Source: Lachnospiraceae bacterium (GTDB taxonomy: Bacteria; Bacillota; Clostridia; Lachnospirales; Lachnospiraceae). Taken from it: 64,000 nt of DNA. The notes beneath the pieces were generated by a model. The model ran no database searches. It saw nothing but the letters and a program-made list of their open reading frames with translations, and was not told the origin of the DNA. The translations under genes and the position numbers were made by a program. Positions within the stretch are counted from its first letter, which is position 1. Every line of letters begins with the position of its first letter. Positions 25,978-35,640 of this stretch are shown here, piece by piece. The DNA is taken from NCBI GenBank assembly GCA_017399685.1, contig JAFQBM010000027.1, positions 1 to 64,000 of the forward strand. Reading direction: 5' to 3'.

Positions 25978-26817
25978 TTATAAACTGCCATTTAAGCGAA
26001 TTTTTAATTCCCCATATAACGTACAGATTCTTTTTTCTAACAACGGATGTACAAAATAAGGACATAATTCCATCAAAGGTTTCAACACAAACTCCCTGTT
26101 TTGCATATCAATATGGGGAATCATCAAATCCTCTTCTTCCACAATCTCCTTACCATAAAAAATAATATCCACATCCAAAGTTCTAGGTCCCCAGTGAACC
26201 TTTCGTTCCCTTTTTGCTTTCTGCTCTAATTCATGGGAAAGTTCCAATAATTCCTCAGGATTTCTTAACGTCTTAATCTGTACTGCACCATTTAAGAAAT
26301 CCTCCTGTTCCACCTCTCCATAAGGTTTTGTTGTAATAAAGGAGGATATCTTTAACACCTTGGTGTAAACATCCTCTTCTAACCCTTTTACTGCCTCATT
26401 TAAATAATTTTCTTTTTCGCCTATATTAGAGCCAATGGATAAATAGGCCTCGGTCCATTTTCTTCTTACCGTAACTGCCACGGTATCTAATGGAAGTTTT
26501 ACCGGTGCCCAAGGTTTTTTTACTGTCACTTCTACTTCTTTGATTCCGGAAGATTCATAAACCAGTAATAACTCTTCACAAAGCCCCTGTGCAACAGATT
26601 CCAACAGTTGAAAGGTATGTTTACACATCCATTCATTTACCATATTGGAAACTTCACCATAATGAATAGACTCTTTTAAATCGTCATTTCTTCCAGCTTT
26701 CCTTACATCCAGAAAAAGGGTAATAGAAACCAGAAATTTCTGTCCTAGTTTCTTTTCCTCTTCAAATACACCATGATTGGCAAATATCTCAAGATCTTTT
26801 ATTTCTATCTTATCCAT
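25978..26817 (-). CDS. folBK: FolB-FolK fusion: dihydroneopterin aldolase and HPPK
   Basis: A 279-residue fusion catalysing two successive folate steps. Residues 1-118 are dihydroneopterin aldolase (IEIKDLEIFANHGVFEEEK, then KPWAPVKLP near 100). Residues 120-279 are the pyrophosphokinase HPPK: YLSIGSNIGEKENYL, then ITTKPYGEVEQEDFLN, then the WGPRTLDVDIIFY signature with the Mg-binding Asp pair. The product feeds FolP, encoded 82 bp upstream in the same direction. The fusion is common in this bacterial group. Confidence 0.95.
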   Translation of the reverse strand: MDKIEIKDLEIFANHGVFEEEKKLGQKFLVSITLFLDVRKAGRNDDLKESIHYGEVSNMVNEWMCKHTFQLLESVAQGLCEELLLVYESSGIKEVEVTVKKPWAPVKLPLDTVAVTVRRKWTEAYLSIGSNIGEKENYLNEAVKGLEEDVYTKVLKISSFITTKPYGEVEQEDFLNGAVQIKTLRNPEELLELSHELEQKAKRERKVHWGPRTLDVDIIFYGKEIVEEEDLMIPHIDMQNREFVLKPLMELCPYFVHPLLEKRICTLYGELKIRLNGSL

Positions 26818-26899
26818 TTTCTTTTACCTCAATTTCATTCCTTTGAATTTTAAAAAGCCTCTGACACATCCGTTTTCCTACAAAATCCGTACTTTCCAC

Positions 26900-27709
26900 T
26901 TATTCCGCCTTTAAAACGGCCTGTGTCATTTTCATAGCTCTATAATTCCCCAATACATGATGCACACGGAATATGCTGGCACCCTTCATGAGTCCCATTA
27001 CTGTGGTCGCCATGGTGCCTTCTTCCCTTTCGTCTACTTCAAGACCTAATGCATAACCAATCATTCTTTTTCTGGAAGTTCCCAATAACACAGGATATCC
27101 CAGTTCCTTTAACAGTTCCAGATGATTCATAAGTTTAAGATTCTGTTCATAAGTCTTTGCAAAACCAATTCCCGGATCAAGGAGGATATTTTCTTCTAAA
27201 ATTCCTGCTGCTCTGGCAATAGAAACGCTCTCAGACAAATCTTTCTTTACGTCCTGTAGAAAGTCATCATAACTTTCCGTTTCCCGGTTATGCATTAAAC
27301 AAACCGGAACCTTGGCTTTTGCTACTACATCCGCCATCCTGTCATCCCACTTTAATCCCCAAATGTCATTAATAAGGTCGGCTCCTGCTAAAATTCCTGC
27401 TTCGGCTACCTTGGATTTATAAGTGTCCAAAGAAAGTGGAACATCAAAATTCTTTTTCAAGCTTTCTAAAATAGGACATACTCTGGAAATTTCTTCTTCA
27501 TCACCAATTTTGATATGACCGGGCCTTGTAGATTCTCCTCCAATATCCAGAATCGCTGCACCGTCCTTTATCATTTGTTCTGCATGAAACAATGCTTGAT
27601 CCATATCGTTGTAGTTTCCACCATCGGAAAAGGAATCCGGGGTAACATTTAAGATTCCCATAATATATGCGTCATGAACCAAATCAAACTCTTTCTTTCC
27701 TATCTTCAT
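26900..27709 (-). CDS. folP: Dihydropteroate synthase
   Basis: A 269-residue TIM-barrel enzyme joining the pterin pyrophosphate to p-aminobenzoate; it is the sulfonamide target. Visible family blocks are GILNVTPDSFSDGG (about 18-31), DIGGESTRPG (about 56-65), LIND (near 115), DPGIGFAKT (near 178) and GTSRKRMIG (near 211). All catalytic positions look intact. Next gene downstream is folBK, next upstream an HD protein. Confidence 0.97.
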   Translation of the reverse strand: MKIGKKEFDLVHDAYIMGILNVTPDSFSDGGNYNDMDQALFHAEQMIKDGAAILDIGGESTRPGHIKIGDEEEISRVCPILESLKKNFDVPLSLDTYKSKVAEAGILAGADLINDIWGLKWDDRMADVVAKAKVPVCLMHNRETESYDDFLQDVKKDLSESVSIARAAGILEENILLDPGIGFAKTYEQNLKLMNHLELLKELGYPVLLGTSRKRMIGYALGLEVDEREEGTMATTVMGLMKGASIFRVHHVLGNYRAMKMTQAVLKAE

Positions 27710-27791
27710 AACTGTTTATTCCCTTCTAAGTATATCGAAACAAAATAGAAACTCCCTTTCATCTATCTGTCAGATACACGAAAATCCTAGT

Positions 27792-28277
27792 CTAATATGT
27801 TACCTTCTGATTTTTTTCTTCCTGCGACCAATAACACGCATCCTTTGCCTTACAGAATTTGCAATTCCGTGATGCCTTATCCGCAGTGTAAAGCAGTCTG
27901 CATAACACATTTTCCGTATCAGGGCATGCCTTTCGTCGATGAAGTGATATGGCTTCCTTTATCTTAACACATTCCTCCATGGTAAAATCACAATCTCTTA
28001 ATATTTCCTCTGCAATTTTGGCACTCATTACATGATGGTCAAGTCCTTCTTCATATTCCTTCACCCTTCCTAAATCATGAAGGAATGCCATGGCATAAAT
28101 CAATTCTTTTTCCTGCCCCAGATTCTGCTCTAAATTCATAATATAAGCAATTCTTGCTACATCAAAGGAATGTTCCTCATTATGTATACAAAAAATTCTG
28201 TCTTTTTCTAATTCCTCCAACCTGTCTTTCATCTGAAGATACAAGCTGTGACTGCGAATCTTATCTACTCTATTCAT
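27792..28277 (-). CDS. HD domain protein of the folate operon
   Basis: A 161-residue HD-superfamily hydrolase. The metal ligands are visible: an early His in HNEEHSFDVARIA, HD in FLHDLGR (near 89), the His pair in LDHHVMSAK and a later Asp in YTADKASR. The C-terminus has a Cys cluster (CKFC, DACYW). The substrate is not known. Its place in the folate block suggests a part in removing the triphosphate or a phosphate from a pterin intermediate, but that is only inference from context. Confidence 0.8.
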   Translation of the reverse strand: MNRVDKIRSHSLYLQMKDRLEELEKDRIFCIHNEEHSFDVARIAYIMNLEQNLGQEKELIYAMAFLHDLGRVKEYEEGLDHHVMSAKIAEEILRDCDFTMEECVKIKEAISLHRRKACPDTENVLCRLLYTADKASRNCKFCKAKDACYWSQEEKNQKVTY

Positions 28278-28344
28278 ACCATTATCCTCAATATTCTTAA
28301 CCCTTAATATTCAAGAAATATTTTATAAATCACCACCATTGCGG

Positions 28345-29613
28345 CTAGACATCTGTAATTTCTGACATAAAAGATAGAGAACCAAAGCATAAAATTCCAC
28401 TTTCGTCATGATAAGCATGCATTGCCTGTTTCAATGCCTCTTTCGGGTCTTCCACCACCATCACTTTCTTTTTATGCTTACTCCATGCAAGTTTTAATTC
28501 TTCTGCCGGCAAAGCCCGTTGGTTCTTGGGAGTAATCACATAAACCAATTCTGTCATAGGTGCCATAATATCAATGATTTTTTCATATTCCTTATCCTTT
28601 AATACACCCATTATATATATAAATTGAGGTTTTGTAAAATATTTTTGCAAAGATTCCTTTAACCGGGCTGCCGCATTCTCATTATGTGCTCCATCCCGAA
28701 TCACCAATGGTTCTTTTCTTATAATTTCAAATCGTGCTATCCATCTTGTTTTATTTAAACCCGCTGCAATCTGGACATCCGTCAGAGGAAAACACTCTTT
28801 TATCACTTCTGCCACTTTTAAGGCTGTGGAAGCATTTTCCGGCTGATGAGTTCCCAAAAGAGAAATTTCATATTTCTTTTCTTCTTTACCTGGAAAGTAA
28901 AAACTTTGTTTTTCCAAAGAAAAATCATAAATTTCAGGAGTTTCTGCCTGAAAAAACGGTGCTTGTTTTTCTCCTGCTCTTTCTAAAATCACTTGTTTTG
29001 TTTCTTCTTTTTGCTTGGGATAAACCACTACCGGTACATGCTCCTTTATAATTCCTGCCTTCTCCCCGGCAATTTCCTTTATGGTACTGCCTAAAAAAGC
29101 CATATGATCCATATCTACAGATGCAATTACAGTACAAACCGGACGTTTCACAATATTCGTAGCATCTAATTTTCCTCCCATTCCGGTTTCTAATAAAACA
29201 ACATCTACCTCTTTGTTTAAAAAATAATCAAAAGCAATCGCCGTTTCCACTTCAAAGGCTGTTGGCATAGGAGCATTTAACTTCTGCATCTGTTGCAAAC
29301 ATTCCCATGCTTTGGTAAAGGATTCCGCAAACTCTTCCTGGCTCATCTCTTTTCCATTTACCTTAAAACGCTCTAAATAAGAAAATAAGGTCGGAGAGCT
29401 ATATTTCCCGACCTTATATCCTCCTTCTATGAGCATCGATTCCAGATAAGCCAGAATCGAACCTTTTCCGTTGGTTCCGGCGATATGAATTACCTTTATT
29501 TTATCTTGTGGATTTCCTAACATTTCACAAAGAGTGCTTATAGGTTCTAAACCCAATATGCTTCCTTTCTTTGCAATCTGCTCCATCTTTTCCATCGCTT
29601 GCTTATAATTCAT
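28345..29613 (-). CDS. folC: Folylpolyglutamate/dihydrofolate synthase
   Basis: A 422-residue Mur-ligase-type enzyme that adds glutamate to dihydropteroate or folates. The ATP loop GTNGKGS is at 46-52, preceded by VIHIA. The central domain shows LLETGMGGKLDATNIV and the SVDMDHMAFLG block (near 175), and the C-terminal domain includes VIRDGAHNENAA. Length is normal. The ATG at 29613 has AAAGGA 5 nt upstream; the frame to 29658 overlaps the preceding membrane-protein gene. Confidence 0.95.
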   Translation of the reverse strand: MNYKQAMEKMEQIAKKGSILGLEPISTLCEMLGNPQDKIKVIHIAGTNGKGSILAYLESMLIEGGYKVGKYSSPTLFSYLERFKVNGKEMSQEEFAESFTKAWECLQQMQKLNAPMPTAFEVETAIAFDYFLNKEVDVVLLETGMGGKLDATNIVKRPVCTVIASVDMDHMAFLGSTIKEIAGEKAGIIKEHVPVVVYPKQKEETKQVILERAGEKQAPFFQAETPEIYDFSLEKQSFYFPGKEEKKYEISLLGTHQPENASTALKVAEVIKECFPLTDVQIAAGLNKTRWIARFEIIRKEPLVIRDGAHNENAAARLKESLQKYFTKPQFIYIMGVLKDKEYEKIIDIMAPMTELVYVITPKNQRALPAEELKLAWSKHKKKVMVVEDPKEALKQAMHAYHDESGILCFGSLSFMSEITDV

Positions 29614-29632
29614 ATCTATCCTTTCTTTACAT

Positions 29633-30067
29633 CTATTCCTGAACCTTTTTTGCTTCATCCTTTGCAGCAGGCTTCTTCAATAGCACACGAACCAAAAGTC
29701 CCAAACCACCGAACATTAATACTAGCATTACTACAAATTCATAACCTCTGGTTGTGGCAAAATCAATTTTAAGTGCCAGTATCACAGAAGCAATGATAAT
29801 CAAAGCTCCTAAGAAAGTAACAATCTTAGCAAAGATATTTGGTTTATAAAACAATAAAATAATTCCTAAAATAAGAGGTACAAAAATCGCCCCAGTCGGT
29901 ACTCTTCCTAAATAAGTAGAACCCCAATAATAAGTTCCCAGTCCATGAAATCCAACTGTCATTTTAGATAAAAAGAACCAGACACCACAAGCCAACATTC
30001 CTAAGCCCATTAAAAACTGTACCAGTTCATTTCCTGCTTCCCCTTTATTATTTCGCATCCTATTCAT
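29633..30067 (-). CDS. Unknown small membrane protein
   Basis: A 144-residue protein with about four hydrophobic segments (residues 15-35, 57-75, 80-100 and 108-128), a short charged N-terminus and a Lys/Glu-rich C-terminal tail. I do not recognise a family. It lies 19 bp upstream of folC and is probably cotranscribed with the folate genes. A GAGGAGG ribosome binding site precedes the start. Confidence 0.75.
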   Translation of the reverse strand: MNRMRNNKGEAGNELVQFLMGLGMLACGVWFFLSKMTVGFHGLGTYYWGSTYLGRVPTGAIFVPLILGIILLFYKPNIFAKIVTFLGALIIIASVILALKIDFATTRGYEFVVMLVLMFGGLGLLVRVLLKKPAAKDEAKKVQE

Positions 30068-30099
30068 TTCAATTCCTCCTCTTGTACATTTCCTACTTA

Positions 30100-30181
30100 G
30101 GTAATTGCGAAACTATAAGGTTCTAAATATTGGTTTCTTTTGCATCACTCAATATACGTTTTCAATCATTCCACAATTACC
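30100..30181. repeat. Short copy of a MITE-like repeat
   Basis: Bounded by GGTAATTG (30100-30107) and CAATTACC (30174-30181). It shares TTGCGAAACT near the left end and an identical 29-nt block at 30134-30162 with the longer copy at 54426-54620. It appears to be an internally deleted derivative. It lies between the glutamine synthetase stop and the membrane-protein gene. Confidence 0.65.
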
Positions 30182-30188
30182 TGTTTTT

Positions 30189-32309
30189 CTACTGTTCAAA
30201 CAATAATTCTCCATAAGTTGGGAATGGCCATGCTTCTTTTGCAACCAGGCACTCTAACTTATCTGCCGGAGTTCTTACTTCTTTCATGGCTTCACAAACT
30301 ATATCATGGAAGTATTTTGCCTGAGCCGGTATGTCATAAGACATCTTCGAAGCTTCTGCATCTACTTTTTCCAATTCCTTTACTGCAGCTTGTAATTTCA
30401 CTAATTCTGCTGCAATGGCATTCATAATTTCCATCTGTACAGAAACCTCTTCAATTCCTGCAGTTCTTAATGCATTCACCCCTTCTGCTAAAGATGCCTG
30501 ATATTTCATTACTGCCGGAATAATCTGCTTTTTCGCTATTTCAATCATGGTTTTCGCTTCAATATTTATGGTTTTAGAATAATTTTCATACTTAATTTCC
30601 ACTCTGGACTCTAATTCATTTCGGCTAAACACATGATGTTTTTCAAAAATCTGAACTGATTTTTCTTTTACCAAGGCAGGAATGGCATCTACCATACATT
30701 TTAAATTTGGTAATCCTCTTCTTTCAGCTTCTTCTATCCATTCTTCTGCATAAGCATTTCCATTAAATACCACTCTCTTATGCTTCTTAATTAAGTCCTT
30801 AATCAAATCATGAACTGCCATATCAAAATTCTCTGCCTGTTCCAGTTCATCTGCAATCTCACATAAAGATTCTGCCACAATGGTATTTAGCACAATATTA
30901 GGCTCAGCAATAGACTGGGTAGAACCTACCATTCTGAATTCGAATTTATTACCGGTAAACGCAAATGGTGAAGTTCTGTTTCTATCGGTAGCATCCTTTG
31001 TAAAGGAAGGAAGTGTGCTGACACTGGCATTTAATTTTGCACCTTGTTTTGAACGGGTAGCCTCTCCAGTAGTATCTAGCTGATTTAATACATCTTCCAA
31101 CTGTTCCCCTAAGAATGCCGAGATAATAGCCGGTGGTGCTTCATTGGCACCTAATCTTCGGTCATTTCCCGGAGAAGAAGCAGACATACGAAGTAATTCT
31201 GCGTTTTCATCCACCGCTTTTAAAATTGCCATAAGGAATAATAAAAACTGAACATTTTCATGTGGAGTTTTTCCTGGTTCCAATAAATTCACTCCATCAT
31301 CTGTTACCATGGACCAGTTATTATGCTTACCGGAACCGCTGACACCATCAAAAGGCTTTTCATATAACAAACAAGCCAGACCTTGACGATTTGCTACCTT
31401 TTGCATGGTTTCCATAATTAACTGGTTATGGTCTGTAGCAACATTGTTGGAAGCATAAATCGGAGCCAGCTCATGTTGTGCCGGTGCAACTTCGTTATGC
31501 TGGGTTTTTGCTGTAATACCTAATTTCCATAACTCAATGTTTAACTCATCCATAAATGCAGAAATCTTTTCTTTAATGGCACCAAAATAGTGGTCATCCA
31601 TTTCCTGTCCTTTTGGAGGCATGGCACCAAACAAAGTACGGCCTGTAAACATTAAGTCCTTTCTTTGCATGAATTTATCCTTTGCTACTAAGAAATACTC
31701 CTGTTCCGGGCCAACAGAAATATCTACTTTCGTAGCTGTAGTATTTCCAAATAGCTTTAAAATTCTCATTGCCTGGGTTCCTACTGCATCCATGGAACGA
31801 AGCAATGGTGTTTTTTCATCCAGTGCCTCTCCTGTATAGGAGCAGAACGCTGTAGGAATACAAAGAATGGTACTTCCATCCGGAGATTCCTTTACAAAAG
31901 CCGGGGAAGTACAATCCCATACGGTATATCCTCTTGCTTCAAAAATCGCCCTTAATCCACCAGATGGGAAGGAAGAAGCATCTGCCTCGCCTTTAATTAA
32001 TTCTTTACCGGAAAATTCAAGAATGACCGTTCCATCCGAAGTAGGATTAATGAAAGCATCATGTTTTTCCGCTGTTACACCTGTCATTGGCTGGAACCAA
32101 TGAGTGTAATGAGTTGCTCCTTTTTCTACTGCCCAATCTTTCATGGCATTTGCTACAATATCTGCAATCTTTGGATTTAATTCTGCACCCTTTTCAATGG
32201 TCGCCTTTAATTCTTTATAAATAGGTTTTGGCAAACGCTCTTTCATAACTGAATCGTTAAATACGTTAGATCCAAAAATCTCCATCACATTCACATTTGT
32301 CTTTCCCAT
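30189..32309 (-). CDS. glnN: Glutamine synthetase type III
   Basis: A 706-residue GSIII, assimilating ammonium into glutamine. It is far longer than GSI (about 450) and starts with a GSIII-type N-terminal extension. Visible blocks are [12 protein letters not shown], the [10 protein letters not shown] glutamate region, a long [16 protein letters not shown] loop, [17 protein letters not shown] (ATP/ammonium site) and a long helical C-terminus. It has a 100-bp upstream gap with no GlnR-type operator that I can recognise. Confidence 0.96.
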   Translation of the reverse strand: MGKTNVNVMEIFGSNVFNDSVMKERLPKPIYKELKATIEKGAELNPKIADIVANAMKDWAVEKGATHYTHWFQPMTGVTAEKHDAFINPTSDGTVILEFSGKELIKGEADASSFPSGGLRAIFEARGYTVWDCTSPAFVKESPDGSTILCIPTAFCSYTGEALDEKTPLLRSMDAVGTQAMRILKLFGNTTATKVDISVGPEQEYFLVAKDKFMQRKDLMFTGRTLFGAMPPKGQEMDDHYFGAIKEKISAFMDELNIELWKLGITAKTQHNEVAPAQHELAPIYASNNVATDHNQLIMETMQKVANRQGLACLLYEKPFDGVSGSGKHNNWSMVTDDGVNLLEPGKTPHENVQFLLFLMAILKAVDENAELLRMSASSPGNDRRLGANEAPPAIISAFLGEQLEDVLNQLDTTGEATRSKQGAKLNASVSTLPSFTKDATDRNRTSPFAFTGNKFEFRMVGSTQSIAEPNIVLNTIVAESLCEIADELEQAENFDMAVHDLIKDLIKKHKRVVFNGNAYAEEWIEEAERRGLPNLKCMVDAIPALVKEKSVQIFEKHHVFSRNELESRVEIKYENYSKTINIEAKTMIEIAKKQIIPAVMKYQASLAEGVNALRTAGIEEVSVQMEIMNAIAAELVKLQAAVKELEKVDAEASKMSYDIPAQAKYFHDIVCEAMKEVRTPADKLECLVAKEAWPFPTYGELLFEQ

Positions 32310-32419
32310 AATGACTTAACATCCTTTCATATCTGGTATTTATTCCATTAATATCATTCTCTACTACTATTTCATCCTAATGATATGCACATCAAAGGTA
32401 AATTTTGTACCCACTGTTA

Positions 32420-33490
32420 TCATCCTAATATCTTTTTCATCGCTTCAATAAATAACTGGTTTTCTTCCATGGTACCAATAGAAATACGGCTATATTCCGA
32501 TGCTCCCATGGCAATGTTTTCTTTTGCCATTTCATCCATTAGTTCTGCCGGGTCCCGGTGGGCATCAAAGTAAACAAAGCTTGTCTGGGATGAGAACACC
32601 TTGCAGCCTAACTGCTCTAATTCCTTGGTAATATATTCTCTTCCTTTGACAATATTTTCTTTTACATATTCTATAAAATCCTGGTCATTTAAAGCGGCAA
32701 TGGCAGCTTTTTGTGCCATAATACTTACATTCCATGCTGCCGGACAACCACTCATGGAGGCAATGATTTCAGAATCTGCAATGGCATAACCCATTCTTAC
32801 ACCTGCCATACCATAAATCTTGGAAAATGTCTTTAATATCACGATTGGCTTATCCATTTCTTTTACAAGGTGAATCATGCTCTTACAATCCGGTGCAGTG
32901 GCATATTCAAGATAAGCTTCATCAATTACAATCATCACGTTCTCTGGAACTTTCTTTATAAATTCTTCTATGTCCTTGGCACTTCGATAAGTACTGGTAG
33001 GATTATTTGGATTTACTACTACTACCATTTTGGTTTTTTCATCGATTGCTTCTAACATGGCATCCAAATCAAATTCCTGATTTTCATTGACCGGAACCAC
33101 CTTAGGGGTTGCTCCGTTTACATATGCCATATCTACAAAAGCGGCAAAAGTCGGCATACAAAGTACTACTTCATCTCCGTCTTCTAGAAAGGTTACTCCT
33201 AACATATCAATCAATGCACTGGAACCTGCTCCAATCAATACATTGGAAGAATCAAATCCATGCTTTTTTGCAATGACATCTTTAATCTCTGTTGCATTAA
33301 AATCATAGCGGTTTCCCATAACAGCAGATTCTTTTATTACCTCTAAAGCCTTTGGTGACATACCGTAAGAATTTTCATTAAAATTCATCCGCACCATTTT
33401 AGATAAGTCTAACTTTTTTCCGGTCTGACTTGCTCTTTTACTTGCAGGCTTTCTTTGCATTGCCTTTGTTTTCAATCCATTTATGTTCAT
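32420..33490 (-). CDS. hisC: Histidinol-phosphate aminotransferase-like enzyme
   Basis: A 356-residue fold-type I PLP aminotransferase. MNFNENSYGMSP, VNPNNPTSTY (Asn163 region), VIDEAYLEYA and the Schiff-base Lys224 in FSKIYGMAGVRMGYA are all in place. The basic N-terminal 25 residues are unusual. No other his gene is nearby, so it could serve histidine synthesis or another amino-acid pathway such as aromatic transamination. It follows fabH but is separated from it by a terminator. Confidence 0.85.
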   Translation of the reverse strand: MNINGLKTKAMQRKPASKRASQTGKKLDLSKMVRMNFNENSYGMSPKALEVIKESAVMGNRYDFNATEIKDVIAKKHGFDSSNVLIGAGSSALIDMLGVTFLEDGDEVVLCMPTFAAFVDMAYVNGATPKVVPVNENQEFDLDAMLEAIDEKTKMVVVVNPNNPTSTYRSAKDIEEFIKKVPENVMIVIDEAYLEYATAPDCKSMIHLVKEMDKPIVILKTFSKIYGMAGVRMGYAIADSEIIASMSGCPAAWNVSIMAQKAAIAALNDQDFIEYVKENIVKGREYITKELEQLGCKVFSSQTSFVYFDAHRDPAELMDEMAKENIAMGASEYSRISIGTMEENQLFIEAMKKILG

Positions 33491-33587
33491 GTTACTCTTT
33501 CCTTTCTATATTTTCATAGCCTCGAATATAGATACTATATCACAAGCTTTCCTTTTACACAAACTTTTTATCCATTCAACGCAGAAT

Positions 33588-33651
33588 AAAAAAGAAATAT
33601 TGAAAAACTGCCTGACCCAGACAAGCTTTGCGGCCAATTTTTCAATATTTC
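33588..33651 (-). terminator. Long-stem terminator after fabH
   Basis: On the minus strand a perfect 14-bp stem GAAATATTGAAAAA/TTTTTCAATATTTC with a 30-nt loop is followed by TTTTTT. The loop has further self-complementary pieces. Confidence 0.8.
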
Positions 33652-33686
33652 CAATATCCCGACAGGACTTTTATCGTCAGATTGTC

Positions 33687-33706
33687 ACTGTTCACTGGTG
33701 AACAGT
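33687..33706. other. Perfect palindrome after the fabH stop
   Basis: ACTGTTCAC-TG-GTGAACAGT, 9-bp arms with a 2-nt centre, 10 bp past the fabH stop. No T-tract follows. It could be a protein-binding site or an mRNA-end hairpin. Confidence 0.7.
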
Positions 33707-33715
33707 AACATCAGA

Positions 33716-34681
33716 TTACCACTCTATCAGGCTTGCTCCCCAGGTAAGACCTCCGCCAAAACCGGAAAGTACAAGTTTATCGCCTTCCTGTAATAATCCT
33801 TTTTTATTTAATTCATCTAGTAAAATCGGAATGGACGCAGATGAAGTATTTCCATACCGATCCACATTCATCGGTATCTTGTCCATGGAAACATTTAACC
33901 GTTTCGCCACAGAACTTAAGATTCTTTGATTCGCCTGATGCAATACAAAAAACTTGATATCATCAGCTGTTACTTTAGCCTTTTCCATTACCTCAGTCAC
34001 ACATTCCGGCACTGTCTTTACTGCAAATTTAAAGACTTCCTGTCCTTCCATCTTTATGTATTCCAATTCTGAACCCTTAAGGAATAAATTATTCATAGGT
34101 CTGCATTTACAGGTAAGTGCATTCTTCTTCTTTCCGTCTGCCCCCATCACCATTTCATAAGAGCCAGTCTCACTTGCAGTCACCACAACGGCACCTGCAC
34201 CGTCACCAAATAAAACGCAGGTACTTCTATCTGCCCAGTCAATGGTTTTCGAAACGGTTTCTGCACCAATCACCAGAATATTCTTATAAATACCCGCTGT
34301 AATATAGGCGTGGGCAGTATTTAATGCAAACACAAAACCTGAACAGGCTGCATTTAAATCCATGCCAACTGCATGAATCGCTCCTATGGCTTCCTGTACT
34401 TCACAGGCAACATTTGGCAATACCTGATCCGGAGACATAGTCGCAAGCAAAATCAAATCTATCTCTTCTGGAGAAATACCTGCATCCTCTACCGCTGCTT
34501 TTGCAGCCATAGATGCCAGATAAGCAGTTTCTTCTTTTTCATTGTCTACGATTCGACGTTCTTTAATTCCTGTTCGGCTGCTAATCCATTCGTCATCCGT
34601 ATCTACAACTTTAGCTAAGTCATCGTTTGTTACTACATGTGAAGGAAGATAGCTTCCTGTTCCAATAATCTTCGATGTCAT
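33716..34681 (-). CDS. fabH: Beta-ketoacyl-ACP synthase III
   Basis: A 321-residue condensing enzyme that starts type II fatty acid synthesis from acyl-CoA and malonyl-ACP. The catalytic triad is visible: Cys113 in NAACSGF, His248 in LHQANQRI and Asn278 in YGNTS. The C-terminus ends GASLIEW as usual. The ATG at 34681 has GGGAG 5 nt upstream; the frame to 34711 begins before that site. No other fab gene is adjacent, so here it is separated from the main fab cluster. Confidence 0.95.
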   Translation of the reverse strand: MTSKIIGTGSYLPSHVVTNDDLAKVVDTDDEWISSRTGIKERRIVDNEKEETAYLASMAAKAAVEDAGISPEEIDLILLATMSPDQVLPNVACEVQEAIGAIHAVGMDLNAACSGFVFALNTAHAYITAGIYKNILVIGAETVSKTIDWADRSTCVLFGDGAGAVVVTASETGSYEMVMGADGKKKNALTCKCRPMNNLFLKGSELEYIKMEGQEVFKFAVKTVPECVTEVMEKAKVTADDIKFFVLHQANQRILSSVAKRLNVSMDKIPMNVDRYGNTSSASIPILLDELNKKGLLQEGDKLVLSGFGGGLTWGASLIEW

Positions 34682-34834
34682 TTCCGCTCCCATCTGTGTT
34701 TCAACACACATCTAATTCTTTATTCACATGATACTATGTTCAAAAGATATCTGACCTCTAGTATCATTACATTCTTATACAAAGTATAATATATCTTTCT
34801 AAATACTGTCAAGAAGTTTCTAATTCCCTATCAT

Positions 34835-35485
34835 TTATGCCTCATTCAAACCATCTGGTTCCTTACTTTCTTCCTCAGCCTCATAAAAATCAGCATCATA
34901 ATTGATGGCATAAGTTTCAATCAAATCCCAGATTTCCTCTCTACCTTGTTTCGTCAAGCTGGAAAAAGGTACGATTGGTGTTTCCTTGCCGGTTTCTAGT
35001 GTGGTACGAATTAAATCTACCTGTTTTTTCACCTGGCTACGTTTTATTTTATCGAGTTTTGTGGCTATAATGATCGGATTATATCCATTTTCCACAATCC
35101 AATGATACATCAAAGTATCATTATCAGAAGGCTTATGCCTGATATCCAAAAGCAAAAATACCAGACGTAATTGTTTCGAGGTATGAAGATATTTTTCAAT
35201 CAATTTTCCCCATTTCGCCCGGATTTCCACCGAAACCTTAGCGTATCCATACCCCGGAAGGTCAACAAAATAGACATCCTGATTCACTCTATAGTAATTT
35301 ATAGTCTGGGTTTTTCCCGGTTGGGAAGAAGTTCTTGCAAGACTTTTCCGGTTCATCAGTGCATTGATTAACGAGGATTTTCCTACATTTGATTTTCCGG
35401 CAAATGCTACTTCCGGAAACTGATTTTCCGGCAAGGTACTTGTAATCCCACAAACTGTTTCCAATTCAACATTTTTAATTACCAT
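34835..35485 (-). CDS. engB: Ribosome biogenesis GTPase EngB (YsxC)
   Basis: A 216-residue GTPase of late 50S assembly. G1 is GKSNVGKS (30-37), the G3 block is VDLPGYGYAKV, G4 is ATKLDKI and a VPFSSLTKQG segment gives G5. The ATG at 35485 has GAGGAAG 6 nt upstream; the longer frame to 35596 runs through the clpX terminator. It follows clpX, a common Firmicutes neighbour. Confidence 0.96.
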   Translation of the reverse strand: MVIKNVELETVCGITSTLPENQFPEVAFAGKSNVGKSSLINALMNRKSLARTSSQPGKTQTINYYRVNQDVYFVDLPGYGYAKVSVEIRAKWGKLIEKYLHTSKQLRLVFLLLDIRHKPSDNDTLMYHWIVENGYNPIIIATKLDKIKRSQVKKQVDLIRTTLETGKETPIVPFSSLTKQGREEIWDLIETYAINYDADFYEAEEESKEPDGLNEA

Positions 35486-35574
35486 TGATTTCTTCCTCTC
35501 TTCATTCCGTAGGAGTTTTAAATTCTTAAACCTTAATGATTCACGAATCATCCCGGTTAAATTTCCTATGATAC

Positions 35575-35624
35575 AAAAATGGAACAGTTTTTCCAAAGCA
35601 AATACGAATCAACTGTTCCATTTA
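35575..35624 (-). terminator. Terminator after clpX
   Basis: On the minus strand TGGAACAGTT/AACTGTTCCA form a 10-bp stem with a 20-nt loop, followed by TTTTTG. It separates clpX from engB. Confidence 0.7.
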
Positions 35625-35640
35625 TATTTTTGAAAATACC

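Noticed and set aside
16633-35545. Short shared motif ATGATTCAC near 16637, 25962 and 35536
   Set aside because: The shared part is only about nine bases in AT-rich intergenic DNA; without more copies it cannot be separated from chance.
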